This document shows, one piece after another, positions 1 to 8,957 of a stretch of DNA of 11,775 nucleotides (positions are counted from its first letter, which is position 1; every line of letters begins with the position of its first letter). The translations under genes and the position numbers were made by a program. This DNA comes from Silvimonas sp. JCM 19000 (GTDB lineage Bacteria > Pseudomonadota > Gammaproteobacteria > Burkholderiales > Chitinibacteraceae): the NCBI GenBank assembly GCA_001313065.1, contig BBFD01000118.1:1-11775 (forward strand). Reading direction: 5' to 3'. The notes below the pieces were generated by a model. The model saw only the letters and a list, made by a program, of their open reading frames with translations, was not told the origin of the DNA and did no database searches.

Positions 1-1
1 C

Positions 2-274
2 AAGATCGGCGTGATCAAAGTGCTGACCGGTGCCAACGCCGGGCGTGAACTGATCCTGAACAAGCCGTCCACCACGCTGGGCCGCACCGGCAGCCAGGTG
101 GCCGTGATCACGCGGCAACCGCAAGGCTATGTCATCAGCCATGTCGAGGGCCCGCGCAAGCCGTGTGTGAACGGTCACGACATCGACATGATCCAGCTCA
201 AGGAAGAAGACTTGATTGAACTGGTTGGTGTAAAAAATGGCGTTCTTCTTCCGGGACCAGGCTTGATCTTGTGA
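2..274 (+). CDS. FHA-domain protein, C-terminal part (5' end outside window)
   Basis: The reading frame is open from the window edge, so the N-terminus is missing; the first in-window start-like codon (GTG at 11) is internal to the conserved stretch beginning KIGVIKVLTGANAGRE. The fragment has FHA-like features: a TTLGRTG strand and turn, then VAVITRQPQGYVISHVEG and a VNG motif near the loop that in FHA domains helps read phosphothreonine peptides. It probably mediates phospho-dependent protein contacts in the cytoplasm. As written it ends GVKNGVLLPGPGLIL with a stop overlapping the GTG of the cyclase. Removing one A from the A6 run at 232-237 gives instead VKMAFFFRDQA and a stop at 264-266, which resembles the usual C-terminus of the family; I think that is the true end. 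The close spacing to the next gene suggests one transcript. The family call is from recalled resemblance, fairly sure. Confidence 0.75.
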   Translation, partial: KIGVIKVLTGANAGRELILNKPSTTLGRTGSQVAVITRQPQGYVISHVEGPRKPCVNGHDIDMIQLKEEDLIELVGVKNGVLLPGPGLIL

Positions 275-2474
275 TCAAAAAATATGGGCTGCAGCTACTG
301 GCGGGCCTGCTGACGCTGCTGGTGTTGCTGGCACATCTGGTGGGCAGCCTGCCGCTGCCTGCGCTGGACCGGCTGGACGCCTATCTTTACGACACGCGTA
401 TCCGCCTGGGCGCCACCAGCGAGCCGGATTCCCGCGTTGCCATTATCGACATCGACGAGAAAAGCCTGGCGGCGCTCGGCCACTGGCCGTGGCGGCGCGA
501 TATGGTGGCGCGGCTGCTCGATCAATCGTTCAATCGCTATAAAGTGCGCGCGCTCGGTTTTGACGTGGTGTTTGCCGAAGAAGACAACAGTGGCGGCCTG
601 CCCGCGCTGCAACGGCTGGCCAACCGCGAGCTCAAGGACGTCCCCGAATTCAAAGACACGCTCAGCCGCATTGCGCCGCAACTGGATGGCGATGGCCGCC
701 TGGCGCGCGCCTCAAGAATCGGCCGGTGGCGTTGGGTTTTTACTACAGCAATGGTGACGACGCGGTCAACGCAGGCGCCTTGCCGCCGCCCGCCTTACCT
801 GCCGACGCGCTGGCGCCGGTGCAAGGTCTGCTGTTACAAGGCGCGCATTACGGCGGCAATCTGGCCGAGCTGCAACAAGCGGCCGCCGGCGGCGGGCATT
901 TTGTGCCGCAAGTGGATGCCGACGGTGTCATCCGGCGCGTGCCCTTGCTGGTGCAGATCAACAATCAGTTTTACCCGTCGCTGGCATTGCAATTGGTGCG
1001 GCTGGCGCAGGGCAATCCCGCGCTGGAGCCCGTCATCGAAGCCGGTGGCGGCGTGCCGCAGCTGGAAGCCTTGCGCCTGGGCAACACGCGGCTGGCGGTT
1101 GATGCGCATGGCCAGGCCACCGTGCCATATCGCGGCCCGGCACATTCTTATACTTATGTTTCAGCGGTCGATGTGGTGCGTGGCCGTGTGCCGCGCGAGT
1201 TGTTGGCCAATCGCATTGTGGTGGTCGGCGCCACCGCACCGGGCCTGAATGATTTGCGGGTGACCCCGGTGGGCGAGACCTATCCCGGCGTTGAAGTGCA
1301 CGCCAATATGATCTCGGCGCTGCTGGATGGCGATTTGCCGCAACGGCCTGGCTATCTGCTGGGCGGTGAACTGCTGTTGCTGATTGTGCTGACGCCATTA
1401 CTGACGTGGCTGCTGGCCACCTTTACGCCACTGATGGCGACGCTGACCACGTCATTGCTGTTGCTGGCGCTGGTGCTGGCCGATCTGGCCTTGTGGCGCT
1501 TTGCTTATGTCGACATGCCGTTTGCCAACACGCTGGTGCTGGTGCTGGTGTTGTATGTAATCAACATGGCATACGGCTATTTCTTTGTGACACGACGGCA
1601 AAGCCAGCTACGCGAGCTGTTTGGCCAGTACGTGGTGCCAGAGCTGGTCGAGCGCATGAGCGATGATCCGCGTGCCTATACCATGCGGGCCAGGCGCGCG
1701 AACTTAGCGTGCTGTTTACCGACGTGCGCCATTTCACCGCCATCAGCGAAGGCATGCCAGCCGATGAGCTGGCGCGCTTCATGAATGCCTTTTTTGACCA
1801 CGATCTCCACCGTTATCCGCAGCCGTCACCTTGGCACCATCGACAAATACATTGGCGATTGCGTGATGGCGTTCTGGGGCGCGCCCTTGCCTGACGCCAA
1901 CCACGCCCACAATGCAGTGCTGGCGGCGCTGGATATCCAGCGCGCCATTGCTGCCGCCAACCCGGAATGGCAAGAACGCGGCTGGCCCAGGCTGGCTGTG
2001 GGTGTGGGCGTGAACACAGGTGTGGTCACGGTCGGCGATATGGGGTCCAGTTATCGGATGACGTATACGGTGATGGGCGATGCGGTCAATCTGGCCTCTC
2101 GGGTTGAGGGCCTGACCGCCCATTACGGCGTACCGGTGATCGTGACCGACGCCACGCGCCAGGCCGCGCCAGATCTGGTTTATCGCGAGCTTGACCGGGT
2201 GCGGGTCAAGGGCCGCGAAGACCCGGTTACCTTGTACGAACCGCTCGGGCCGGCCAGCGACCCCGCGCTACAAGCACGAGCCGAGCAGTTTGCACAAGTG
2301 CTGCGCGATTACCGGGCACAGCACTGGCAAATTGCCGCCGCGCAATTAGAATTGCTGGCTGCGGCCGAGCCGGACTGTGGATTGTACCGGGTGTATCTGC
2401 AGCGCATTGCCGCCTGGCAACAGTTGCCCCCCGCCGCTGCGTGGAGCGCAATCCACGAATTCGACACGAAATAG
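271..2474 (+). CDS. CHASE2-domain class III adenylate/guanylate cyclase (three frame breaks)
   Basis: Membrane-bound nucleotide cyclase, most likely making cAMP. After correction it is about 734 residues. An N-terminal membrane segment (about residues 5-25) is followed by a periplasmic CHASE2 sensor domain (about 30-350), three membrane helices (about 360-435) and a cytoplasmic class III catalytic domain (about 475-680). Visible catalytic signatures are FTDVRHF (first metal Asp), DKYIGD (adenine-type Lys plus second metal Asp) and GDAVNLASRVEG (transition-state Asn and Arg). Lys at the specificity position favours ATP; GTP is not excluded. GTG at 271 is the only sensible start and has a weak ribosome site. 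Frame breaks: one C missing at 710-711 (restores LARALKNRPVALGF), one G missing at 1687-1689 (restores MRGQARELSVLFTD), one extra T in 1790-1795 (restores MNAFLTTIS). It directly follows the FHA gene. The signal sensed by CHASE2 is unknown. Confidence 0.9.
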
Positions 2475-2485
2475 GGCTGCCCGTA

Positions 2486-2623
2486 GGGTGGGTCAAGACC
2501 CACCCCGCAAAGCCGCATGCCAATATCGCGCTGTCGCATCGGCGTTGCATGTGGGAACGCGCTCAAGCGGCTGGCGCGCATCGTGTGCTTGTCCGCGGCT
2601 TGGACCGGTGGGCCAGACCCACC
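2486..2623. repeat. Pair of GC-rich inverted repeats in the cyclase-hydrolase spacer
   Basis: The 187-base gap between the cyclase and the hydrolase has no credible gene. It contains two near-copies of one palindromic unit: GGGTGGGTC-AA-GACCCACCC at 2486-2505 and GGTGGG-CCAGA-CCCACC at 2607-2623. They bracket about 100 bases of GC-rich sequence. The unit resembles interspersed GGGTGGGT/ACCCACCC intergenic repeats that I recall from other proteobacteria, so this may be a copy of a genome-wide repeat family; that is inference. It could also form mRNA hairpins that change expression of the downstream gene relative to the cyclase. A T8 run (2641-2648) follows, but 17 bases after the second hairpin, too far for a classical terminator. 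Confidence 0.5.
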
Positions 2624-2651
2624 CGATGCGTCGCGATTTCTTTTTTTTAGC

Positions 2652-2657
2652 AGAGGG
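2652..2657 (+). promoter_or_regulatory. Probable ribosome binding site of the MBL-fold hydrolase
   Basis: AGAGGG lies 4 bases before ATG 2662. It supports this ATG over the long in-frame upstream extension, which would run back through the repeat region into the end of the cyclase gene. Confidence 0.5.
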
Positions 2658-2661
2658 CCAG

Positions 2662-3430
2662 ATGCAATTGCAGGTGTTGGGATGTAGCGGAGGGATCGGG
2701 GCCGGGCAGCGCACCACGTCGTTGCTGCTGGACGACCGCATCCTGATCGACGCCGGGACCGGCGTGGGCGACTTGTCGTTTGAGGCGCTGCTCCAGATCG
2801 ACCATATCTTCCTGACGCACGCGCATATGGACCATATCGCCTGCCTGCCCATGTTGCTGGACACCGCCTTTGGCAGCCGCGAGCAACCGGTTACCGTGCA
2901 TGCCACGCAGGCCGCCATCGACGTCTTGCAGCGGCATATCTTTAACTGGCAGATCTGGCCTGACTTTGCCGCCATCCCCAGCCCGCAGGCGCCGTTTCTG
3001 CGCTTTGCCGTGATGGAACAGGGCGATAGCGTAGAGGTGCCCGGCGGCCGCATCCGTGCCTTGCCCGCGCTGCATACCGTGCCCGCGGTGGCCTATGCTT
3101 TGCACAGTGCGGACGGTTGCGTGGTGTTTTCGGGCGATACGGCCGACCACCCGCCGTTCTGGCAGGCGGTGAACCAGATTGCCGACCTGCGGGCGCTGAT
3201 TATCGAAACCGCATTTGCCGACCAGGATGCCGATCTGGCGCGCACTGCGCTGCATTTTTTCTCCCAGCGCCTTGCTGACCGCGCTGGGCCAGATGCAACA
3301 CGAGGCCGATGTCTGGATTACGCATCTAAAGCCAGCCGACCACGAATTGATCATGCAACAACTTCAGCACGACCCCGTATGCGGCCGCCGTTTTGCGCGC
3401 TTGCTGCCGCGGCAACGGCTCGACTTTTAA
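2662..3430 (+). CDS. MBL-fold hydrolase, probable 3',5'-cyclic-nucleotide phosphodiesterase (one frame break)
   Basis: About 255 residues after correction. The protein starts MQLQVLGCSGGIGAGQRTTS, continues with LIDAGTGVGDL and the metal-binding motif THAHMDHI (HxHxDH), then the histidine-containing ALHTVPAVAYAL, FSGDTADHPPFW (bridging Asp) and WITHLKPADHE near the end (last metal His). This order is that of the metallo-beta-lactamase fold, and the sequence style is that of class II cAMP phosphodiesterases rather than glyoxalase II or RNase Z. It would hydrolyse cAMP (or cGMP) in the cytoplasm. Lying directly downstream of a cyclase, it is a natural counter-enzyme; that role is inferred. One extra T in the T6 run at 3255-3260 breaks the frame; removing it joins DLARTALH to FSPSALLTALGQM and gives the stop at 3428-3430. 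RNase Z-like or other MBL activity is the main alternative. Confidence 0.8.
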
Positions 3431-3449
3431 AGAACTGCACACCCAAGTG

Positions 3450-5065
3450 ATGACCGAACGCATGGATCACGCCGATCTACGAAATCGATTGCAAAAGCTC
3501 AACGACATCGGCATTGCCTTGTCGGCGCAGACCGATATCGCGCAGCTGATCGAGATGATCCTGATCACGGCGCGCGAGTTGGTCAACGCGGATGCCGGAA
3601 CCGTGTATCTGCAGCGCGACGACCAGTTGCAGTTTGAACTGGTGATGACCGGTTCGCGCAATCTGCACTGGGGCGGCACCAGCCCTATCCGCGCGCATAT
3701 TCCGGCGCTGCCGCTCAAGCTGGCCGATGGCAGCCCCAACCTGGCCAATGTGGCGGCAGCGGCGGTCAATCTGGACAAGACCATCAATATCGCCGACGCC
3801 TACACCGCCGAAGCTATGACTTTAGTGGCACGCGCCAGTTTGATGAACACTTGAGTTATCGCTCGCGTTCGTTTTTTTGTGTGTGCCGCTGCGCAACCAT
3901 GACGGTGCCGCGCTGGGCGTGCTGCAACTGATCAATGCGCAGGACGAGAATGGCGACAGCATCGCGTTCAGCGCCGACGACCAGAAACTGGTGGAATCGT
4001 TGGCCTCGCAAGCGGCCATCGCCATCAATAACCGCCAGCTGATCAATGCGCTGGAAGAACTGTTTGAAGCCTTTATCGGCATCATCAATATGGCGATCGA
4101 CGACAAGTCGCCGTACACCAGCGCGCATTGCCAACGCGTGCCCGAGCTGACGCTGATGCTGGCCGACGCGGTGTGCCAGGCCGATTATGGCCCGCTGGCC
4201 GGTTTTGCCATGAGCGCCGCCGACCGTTACGAACTGAAAATTGCCGGCTTGCTGCATGACTGCGGCAAGATCACCACGCCCGTGCATGTGGTGGATAAAG
4301 CCACCAAGCTGCAAACCATTTTTTTTGATCGGATTGCGTTAATCGATACCCGCTTTGAGGTGTTGCTGCGCGATGCGGAAATCGCCCATCTCAAAGGCCT
4401 GACCGACGCCGCCAGCTGGCAACAAACGCGCGCGCAGATCGAAGCCGACCGCGCCTTTTTTTTGCGCCATACCAATCGCGGTGTCGAAGCCATGAGCGAT
4501 GCCGATATCGCCCGCGTGCAAGCCATTGCGCAACGCACGCTGGATGTGGATGGCCAGGCGCACGCGCTGTTAAGCACGGACGAGGCCGAGAACCTGAGCG
4601 TGCGGCGCGGCACGCTCACGCGCGCTGAACGCGACATCATCAATCACCATATCGACGTCACCATCCAGATGCTGGCCTCGCTGCCGTGGCCGCGCCATTT
4701 GCAGCGCGTGCCCGAATTCGCCGGTGGGCATCATGAACGTATGGACGGCAAAGGTTACCCGCTGGGCCTGACGCGCGATCAGATGAGTGTGCAGGCGCGC
4801 ATCATGGGGCTCGCCGACGTGTTTGAGGCACTCACCGCCAAAGACCGGCCGTACAAACAGGGCATGTTGCTCTCGCAGGCCCTGGCCATCATGGCGCGGA
4901 TGGCACGCGATCAGCACATCGATGGCGATCTGTTTGAAGTGTTTTTTGCGGCAACAGGTCTGGTTGGCCTATGCCCAACAGTTTCTGGACGCTGACCAGA
5001 TTGATGCGGTCGACACCGCGGCTTTGCTTGATCTGGCCCAAAGTGCCGCGCCGCGTTCTCACTGA
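3450..5065 (+). CDS. GAF / HD-GYP cyclic-di-GMP phosphodiesterase (three frame breaks)
   Basis: About 535-537 residues after correction. An N-terminal GAF sensor domain (about residues 15-190, containing [19 protein letters not shown] and [20 protein letters not shown]) precedes an HD-GYP domain with [12 protein letters not shown] and the signature [19 protein letters not shown] enzymes linearise c-di-GMP to pGpG and GMP using a His/Asp metal cluster; no membrane segment is seen, so it is cytoplasmic. ATG 3450 is chosen because it lies 19 bases after the previous stop; ATG 3462 is equally possible and neither has a clear ribosome site. Breaks: one T missing at 3815, a T7 run at 3872-3878 two too long (or one too short), one extra T at 4942-4947, whose removal gives the C-terminus [14 protein letters not shown] and a stop at 5063-5065. 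T8 runs at 4319-4326 and 4456-4463 keep the frame but probably add a residue each. Last gene of the signalling run. Confidence 0.9.
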
Positions 5066-5137
5066 GAATCCGGCAAGTGGTATTACCGCGCGTCGGCAAC
5101 TGGTTTCAGGGTATCCGCCTAAAGACGCGCGCGCGTA

Positions 5138-5165
5138 GGGCGCGTAAAGTCGCCCCTCTTTTTTT
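5138..5165 (+). terminator. Probable Rho-independent terminator after the HD-GYP gene
   Basis: A 5-bp GC stem, GGGCG (5138-5142) with CGCCC (5151-5155) around an 8-base loop, is followed after four bases by a T7 run (5159-5165). Its position, 73 bases after the HD-GYP stop and 38 before glmS, fits the end of the signalling transcript. The stem is short and the T-run length is uncertain given the run errors elsewhere in the window. Confidence 0.45.
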
Positions 5166-5187
5166 GCCCTCCCGGCAAAAGCAGTCG

Positions 5188-5193
5188 AAAGGA
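5188..5193 (+). promoter_or_regulatory. Ribosome binding site of glmS
   Basis: AAAGGA sits 9 bases before ATG 5203. It fixes the glmS start, which is also demanded by the enzyme: Cys2 must be exposed as the N-terminal nucleophile once Met is removed. Confidence 0.7.
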
Positions 5194-5202
5194 ACAGGGT
5201 TT

Positions 5203-7032
5203 ATGTGCGGAATCGTTGGTGCAATCTCGGAACGGAATGTGGTGCCCATGTTGTTGGCCGGGCTGGAACGGCTGGAATATCGTGGCTATGACTCCAGCGG
5301 GATCGCACTCACCGGCCCCGGGCATTTCGAACGCATCCGCGTAGCAGGCCGGGTGGCCGACCTGACCGCCAAAGTCGGCACCGCCAGTGGTCTGATCGGT
5401 CTGGCTCACACCCGCTGGGCCACGCACGGCCAACCGACCGAAGCCAACGCCCACCCGCATCTGGCGGCGACAGCATCCTGATCGTGCATAACGGCATCAT
5501 CGAAAACCACCAGGACCTGCGCAACGAACTGACGGCGCGCGGCTACAGCTTTAGCTCCGAAACCGATAGCGAAGTCATCGCGCATCTGGTGCATCACTAT
5601 TTTGAACAATCGCAAAACCTGCTGGCGGCAGTACAAGCCACGGTGCGCCGCCTGACCGGTGCCTTTGCCATCGGCGTGCTGAGCCGCGACGATCACGAGC
5701 GCGTCATCTGCGCCCGCAAAGGCAGTCCGCTGGTGCTGGGCCTTGGCTTTGGCGAACAGTTTTTTTTGCTTCGGATATTTCTGCGCTGCTGCCGGTAACG
5801 CAACGCATGGTGTATCTGGAAGACGGCGATATCGCTGAGCTGCAACGCAAAGAAGTGCGCGTGTTTGATGCAGACGGCCAACCCGTCAGCCGCCCCTCGC
5901 GCACGGTGGACGTGTCGGCGGATGCCGCTGACCTGGGCCACTTCCGCCACTACATGCAAAAAAAAGAAATCTTCGAGCAACCCACCGCCATCGCCAACAC
6001 GCTGCAACGCGTGCTGGAACTGGGCTGCAAGCCCGCCCTGTTTGGCCCGGAAGCCGACGCCCTGTTTGCCCGGGCCCCGGCTGTGCGCATCGTGGCATGC
6101 GGCAGCAGCTACCACGCCGGTCTGGTCGCGCGTTACTGGATCGAAGAATGGACCGGCCTGCCGGTGAGCGTGGACATTGCCAGCGAATACCGCTACCGCA
6201 AAGGCCGCGAACAGGACGGCACGCTGATCGTGGCCATCTCGCAATCGGGCGAAACCGCCGATTTGCTGGCCGCCATGCGCTCGGCGCGCGAACGCGGCGA
6301 CGTTAAAGTGCTGGCGCTGTGCAACGTGCCGCACTCCACGCTGACTCGCGAATCCGATCTGCTGTTCTTGACGCAAGCGGGCCAGGAAATCGGCGTCGCT
6401 TCGACCAAAGCCTTTACCACGCAACTGGTGGCCTTGTACGTGCTGGCCGCTGCGCTGGCGCAAAGCCGGCAGACCCTGTCGAGCAGCGCGCTGGACGAAA
6501 TCGTCGGCGCATTGCACAAGCTGCCGGTGCTGGTGGAAGAAATGCTGGCGCTGGATGGTGAGCTGGATAAGTGGGCGCACGAGCTGTCGCATTACAACCA
6601 CGCGCTGTTCCTGGGCCGCCACACGCTGTTCCCGATCGCGCTGGAAGGCGCGCTCAAGCTCAAGGAAATCGCCTATATCCACGCCGAAGGCTACGCCGCG
6701 GGCGAACTCAAACACGGCCCGCTGGCGCTGGTGGACGAGAACATGCCCATCATCGTCTGCGCCGCCGCCGATGAGCTGCTGGAAAAAAACTGGTGTCCAA
6801 CCTGCGCGAAGTCGAAGCGCGCAGCGGCAAGGTGTTTCTGCTGGCCGAACCCGGCTGCGAAGCCGCCCACGCCGGCGCCCACCGCGTACTGACCATGCCG
6901 GTGGCCTCCGGCCCGCTGGCCCCGGTGGTGCTGACGCTGCCGCTGCAAATGCTGGCGTACCACACGGCTTGCCGCAAAGGCACGGACGTGGACAAGCCGC
7001 GCAATCTGGCCAAGAGCGTGACGGTGGAATAA
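5203..7032 (+). CDS. glmS: Glutamine:fructose-6-phosphate aminotransferase, isomerizing (three frame breaks)
   Basis: Makes glucosamine-6-phosphate from fructose-6-phosphate and glutamine, the first step towards UDP-GlcNAc for peptidoglycan and LPS; cytoplasmic and normally essential. Corrected length is about 607 residues, normal for GlmS. The N-terminal glutaminase domain starts MCGIVGAIS with nucleophile Cys2, then [25 protein letters not shown] and VHNGIIENH. Two SIS isomerase domains follow: [30 protein letters not shown], then [29 protein letters not shown] and the C-terminus [11 protein letters not shown]. Breaks: one G missing at 5463-5467 ([12 protein letters not shown] or [12 protein letters not shown]), T8 at 5760-5767 two too long (restores [16 protein letters not shown]), A7 at 6783-6789 two too long (restores [13 protein letters not shown]). 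A8 at 5958-5965 adds one Lys to the conserved HYMQKEI. No glmU is adjacent, unlike enteric bacteria. Confidence 0.97.
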
Positions 7033-7317
7033 GGCGGGAAGGGCGCTGGCTGAGCGTGGCTAAACCGTCAACGATAAGCCTGCTCAAGCGTCCTTCTATC
7101 GCTGGTTGGGTGAGCCATGCCTGGCAGACCGCGGCTGCGCCAAGCGCCTGGTCGAAACCAGTCGCCCGACTGAAGCGGGAGCATCCCCAAGCCCATCGCC
7201 GGGCGCTCTAACGCCGTCCGCTTGTGCCAGGCAATGGGCGGCGCTGCAAATCCGGATATTGCTTATTCTCGCTCGGTCAGTAATATTTCGACCCAGTCCA
7301 CACTTATCCGCCTTGGC
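7033..7317. other. Spacer between glmS and the carbonic anhydrase gene, no gene seen
   Basis: No reading frame here shows a recognisable protein, a good start or a ribosome site on either strand. The right end carries the candidate promoter described separately. I see no clear terminator hairpin with a T run behind glmS. Confidence 0.5.
7259..7286 (+). promoter_or_regulatory. Candidate sigma-70 promoter of the carbonic anhydrase gene
   Basis: TTGCTT (7259-7264) and TAATAT (7281-7286) are spaced 16 bases apart, 31 bases before ATG 7318. This is the most AT-rich part of the spacer. Matched by eye to the TTGACA/TATAAT consensus; not proven. Confidence 0.45.
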
Positions 7318-7993
7318 ATGAAAACCCATACATCCGAAACACAAGCCACCGTCACGCCTGCGCTCGCCCTGCAATTCTTGAAGGAGGGCAACACGCGTTT
7401 CGTCAGCAATCTGCGTGCAAGTCGCGACCTGCTGCAGCAAGCCAATGAAACCCGTGACGGGCAATGGCCCTTTGCCACCATCGTCAGCTGCATTGATAGC
7501 CGGACCTCTGCCGAGCTCATTTTTTGACCAGGGACTAGGCGATATCTTTTCGGTGCGTATCGCGGGCAATGTGATCAACACCGACATTCTGGGTAGCCTG
7601 GAATTTGCCTGCAGCGTGGCCGGGTCGCGGCTGATTGTGGTGCTCGGGCATTCGTCCTGTGGCGCGGTCAAAGGCGCGTGCGACCATGTCGAGATGGGTA
7701 ATCTGACTGAGCTGCTGTCCAAGATTCAGCCGGCTGTGTACCAGGAAGGGCAGACGCTGGACCCGTCCCAGCGCAATTCAAGGAACGCCGCATTCGTTGA
7801 AAATGTCGCCGACCTCAATGTGCGTCATGCGGTGCGTTCCATCATCAATCGCAGTTACATCCTTGAGCACATGGTCGCCGCGGGCAAGATTGGCATCATC
7901 GGGGCTAAACATGACCTGGCCACGGGCGAAGTCACCTTCTTTGATGACACCTGGTTGGCTGACCGGACGTCGATTCAGGCCATGGCCGGCTAG
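7318..7993 (+). CDS. Beta-class carbonic anhydrase (one frame break)
   Basis: Interconverts CO2 and bicarbonate using zinc; cytoplasmic, no signal peptide. Corrected length is about 224 residues, usual for the family. Visible: LKEGNTRFVSNLR, then SCIDSR with zinc ligand Cys58 and the catalytic Asp60/Arg62 dyad, SVRIAGNVIN, and GHSSCGAVKGA with zinc ligands His111 and Cys114. The C-terminal half (ACDHVEMGNLTELLSKIQPAV) is that of the longer proteobacterial subgroup. One extra T in the T6 run at 7520-7525 creates a premature stop after AELIF; removing it gives AELIFDQGLGDIFSVR, the universal sequence, so I treat the gene as intact in the organism. The start ATG 7318 has no strong ribosome site but matches the family's N-terminal length. 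It reads alone, convergent with the LysR gene. It supplies bicarbonate for carboxylations; no special link to the neighbours is visible. Confidence 0.95.
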
Positions 7994-8081
7994 TTAACGC
8001 GCCACGCCGCGTCGCTGCAACGGTGACGCCATGGGCGCTGGGGCCGCGTATATAGCGCGACAAAAAAATATCGGTCGTCAG

Positions 8082-8939
8082 TCATCCCGGATGCGTGCGC
8101 TGCAGCACCTCCTCGGCAATATCCGCCAAGGCGCGCAAGCGATCTACCCGGCGCATATCCTGGTGATAGCCCATCCAGATCTCGCGACCAGGCGGGGGCT
8201 CGCCCAGATCAAGCTGTTGCAGCGCCGGTAACTGATCGCCCAGCAAGCGCGGCAGCACCGCAATGCCAAGCCCGGCAGCACACATTTGCGCCTGCACGGT
8301 ACGGCTGCTGCTGGTAAACACCGTGCTGGCGCGTGGCAGGCGTTGATGCAGCCATTGCACGTCCGGGTAATGCGATTGCTCGGTATTCATCACGATCAGT
8401 CTGGCGGCCGCATCGCTCGGCGCCCAAGGCTGGGCGGCGCTGGTATAGACAGCGTAGGGCATGCTCATCAAACGCCGTTGCACAATGTCGGCGTCCTTGA
8501 ACGGCACGATCCGGAAAGCGACGTCGGCTTCGCGTCGCGTCAGGTCAAACTGGCGTGGGCCGGTGATGATTTCCGGCACGATCAGCGGATGGCGCTGGGC
8601 GAGGGTAGTGATCACCGGCGGCAGCACATAGCTGGCAAACCAGTCCGCCGATGAGATGCGCAACAGGCCTTCGCATTGCGTTGCGCCGCCGCTCATACGC
8701 CGTTCGATCGCCAAGGCATTGGCTTCGATCTCTTCGGCCAGTTGCAGAATCCTGTCGCCCATATCGGTCAGCACCAGGCCCGCGCTGGTGCGGCGAAACA
8801 GCGGCTGTCCGCACTGCTGTTCCAGCACCTGCAATCGACGGCCTACGGTGGGATGACTGACCTCCAGTTGCCGGGCCGCCGCGCCCAGCGAGCCATTGCG
8901 GCTGATTGCCAGAAAGATTTTCAGGTCGTTCCAGTCCAT
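8082..8939 (-). CDS. LysR-family transcriptional regulator
   Basis: Intact, 285 residues, no frame break. The N-terminal winged helix-turn-helix spans about residues 1-60 (LKIFLAISRNGSLGAAARQL, SHPTVGRRLQVLE, FRRTSAGLVLTDMG), followed by a linker helix and a periplasmic-binding-protein-like effector domain (about 88-285, with RISSADWFASYVLPPV and AGLGIAVLPRLLGDQ). Such proteins bind as tetramers to divergent promoters and switch on the adjacent operon when a small molecule binds. It diverges from the CatC-like isomerase and alpha/beta hydrolase genes across 151 bases, so these are its likely targets and its ligand may be their substrate; both are inferences from position. Start at 8939 (ATG) matches the standard LysR N-terminus MDWNDLKIFL. 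It ends convergently with the carbonic anhydrase gene, 88 bases away. Confidence 0.95.
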   Translation of the reverse strand: MDWNDLKIFLAISRNGSLGAAARQLEVSHPTVGRRLQVLEQQCGQPLFRRTSAGLVLTDMGDRILQLAEEIEANALAIERRMSGGATQCEGLLRISSADWFASYVLPPVITTLAQRHPLIVPEIITGPRQFDLTRREADVAFRIVPFKDADIVQRRLMSMPYAVYTSAAQPWAPSDAAARLIVMNTEQSHYPDVQWLHQRLPRASTVFTSSSRTVQAQMCAAGLGIAVLPRLLGDQLPALQQLDLGEPPPGREIWMGYHQDMRRVDRLRALADIAEEVLQRTHPG

Positions 8940-8957
8940 GCGCTACCCGTACAAAAA

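Noticed and set aside
295..681. Minus-strand open frame within the cyclase gene, and similar long minus-strand frames over glmS (5693-7087) and the carbonic anhydrase (7096-7722)
   Set aside because: Low-complexity, Arg/Gln/His-rich translations typical of antisense to GC-rich genes; no motifs, and the opposite strand holds recognised proteins.
271..2474. Reading the broken cyclase frames as separate small genes
   Set aside because: The three breaks sit in base runs and single-base fixes join conserved CHASE2 and cyclase motifs into one normal-length protein.
2641..2648. T8 run as an intrinsic terminator between cyclase and hydrolase
   Set aside because: The nearest hairpin (2607-2623) ends 17 bases upstream, too far, and the run leads directly into the next gene's ribosome site.
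5066..5202. glmS ribozyme or riboswitch in the glmS leader
   Set aside because: The leader is only 137 bases and half is taken by a probable terminator; the ribozyme is known mainly from Gram-positive bacteria and no matching core is visible.
5760..5767. Programmed frameshifting or transcriptional slippage at the T8 run in glmS
   Set aside because: GlmS is not known to use slippage, the same run-length pattern occurs in unrelated genes here, and other breaks in glmS are not at A/T runs.
8009..8029. GCGTC...GACGC dyad between carbonic anhydrase and LysR as a bidirectional terminator
   Set aside because: The stem is 5 bp plus a G-T pair and no T run follows on the plus strand; the A7 run at 8062-8068 is not next to a stem for the minus strand.
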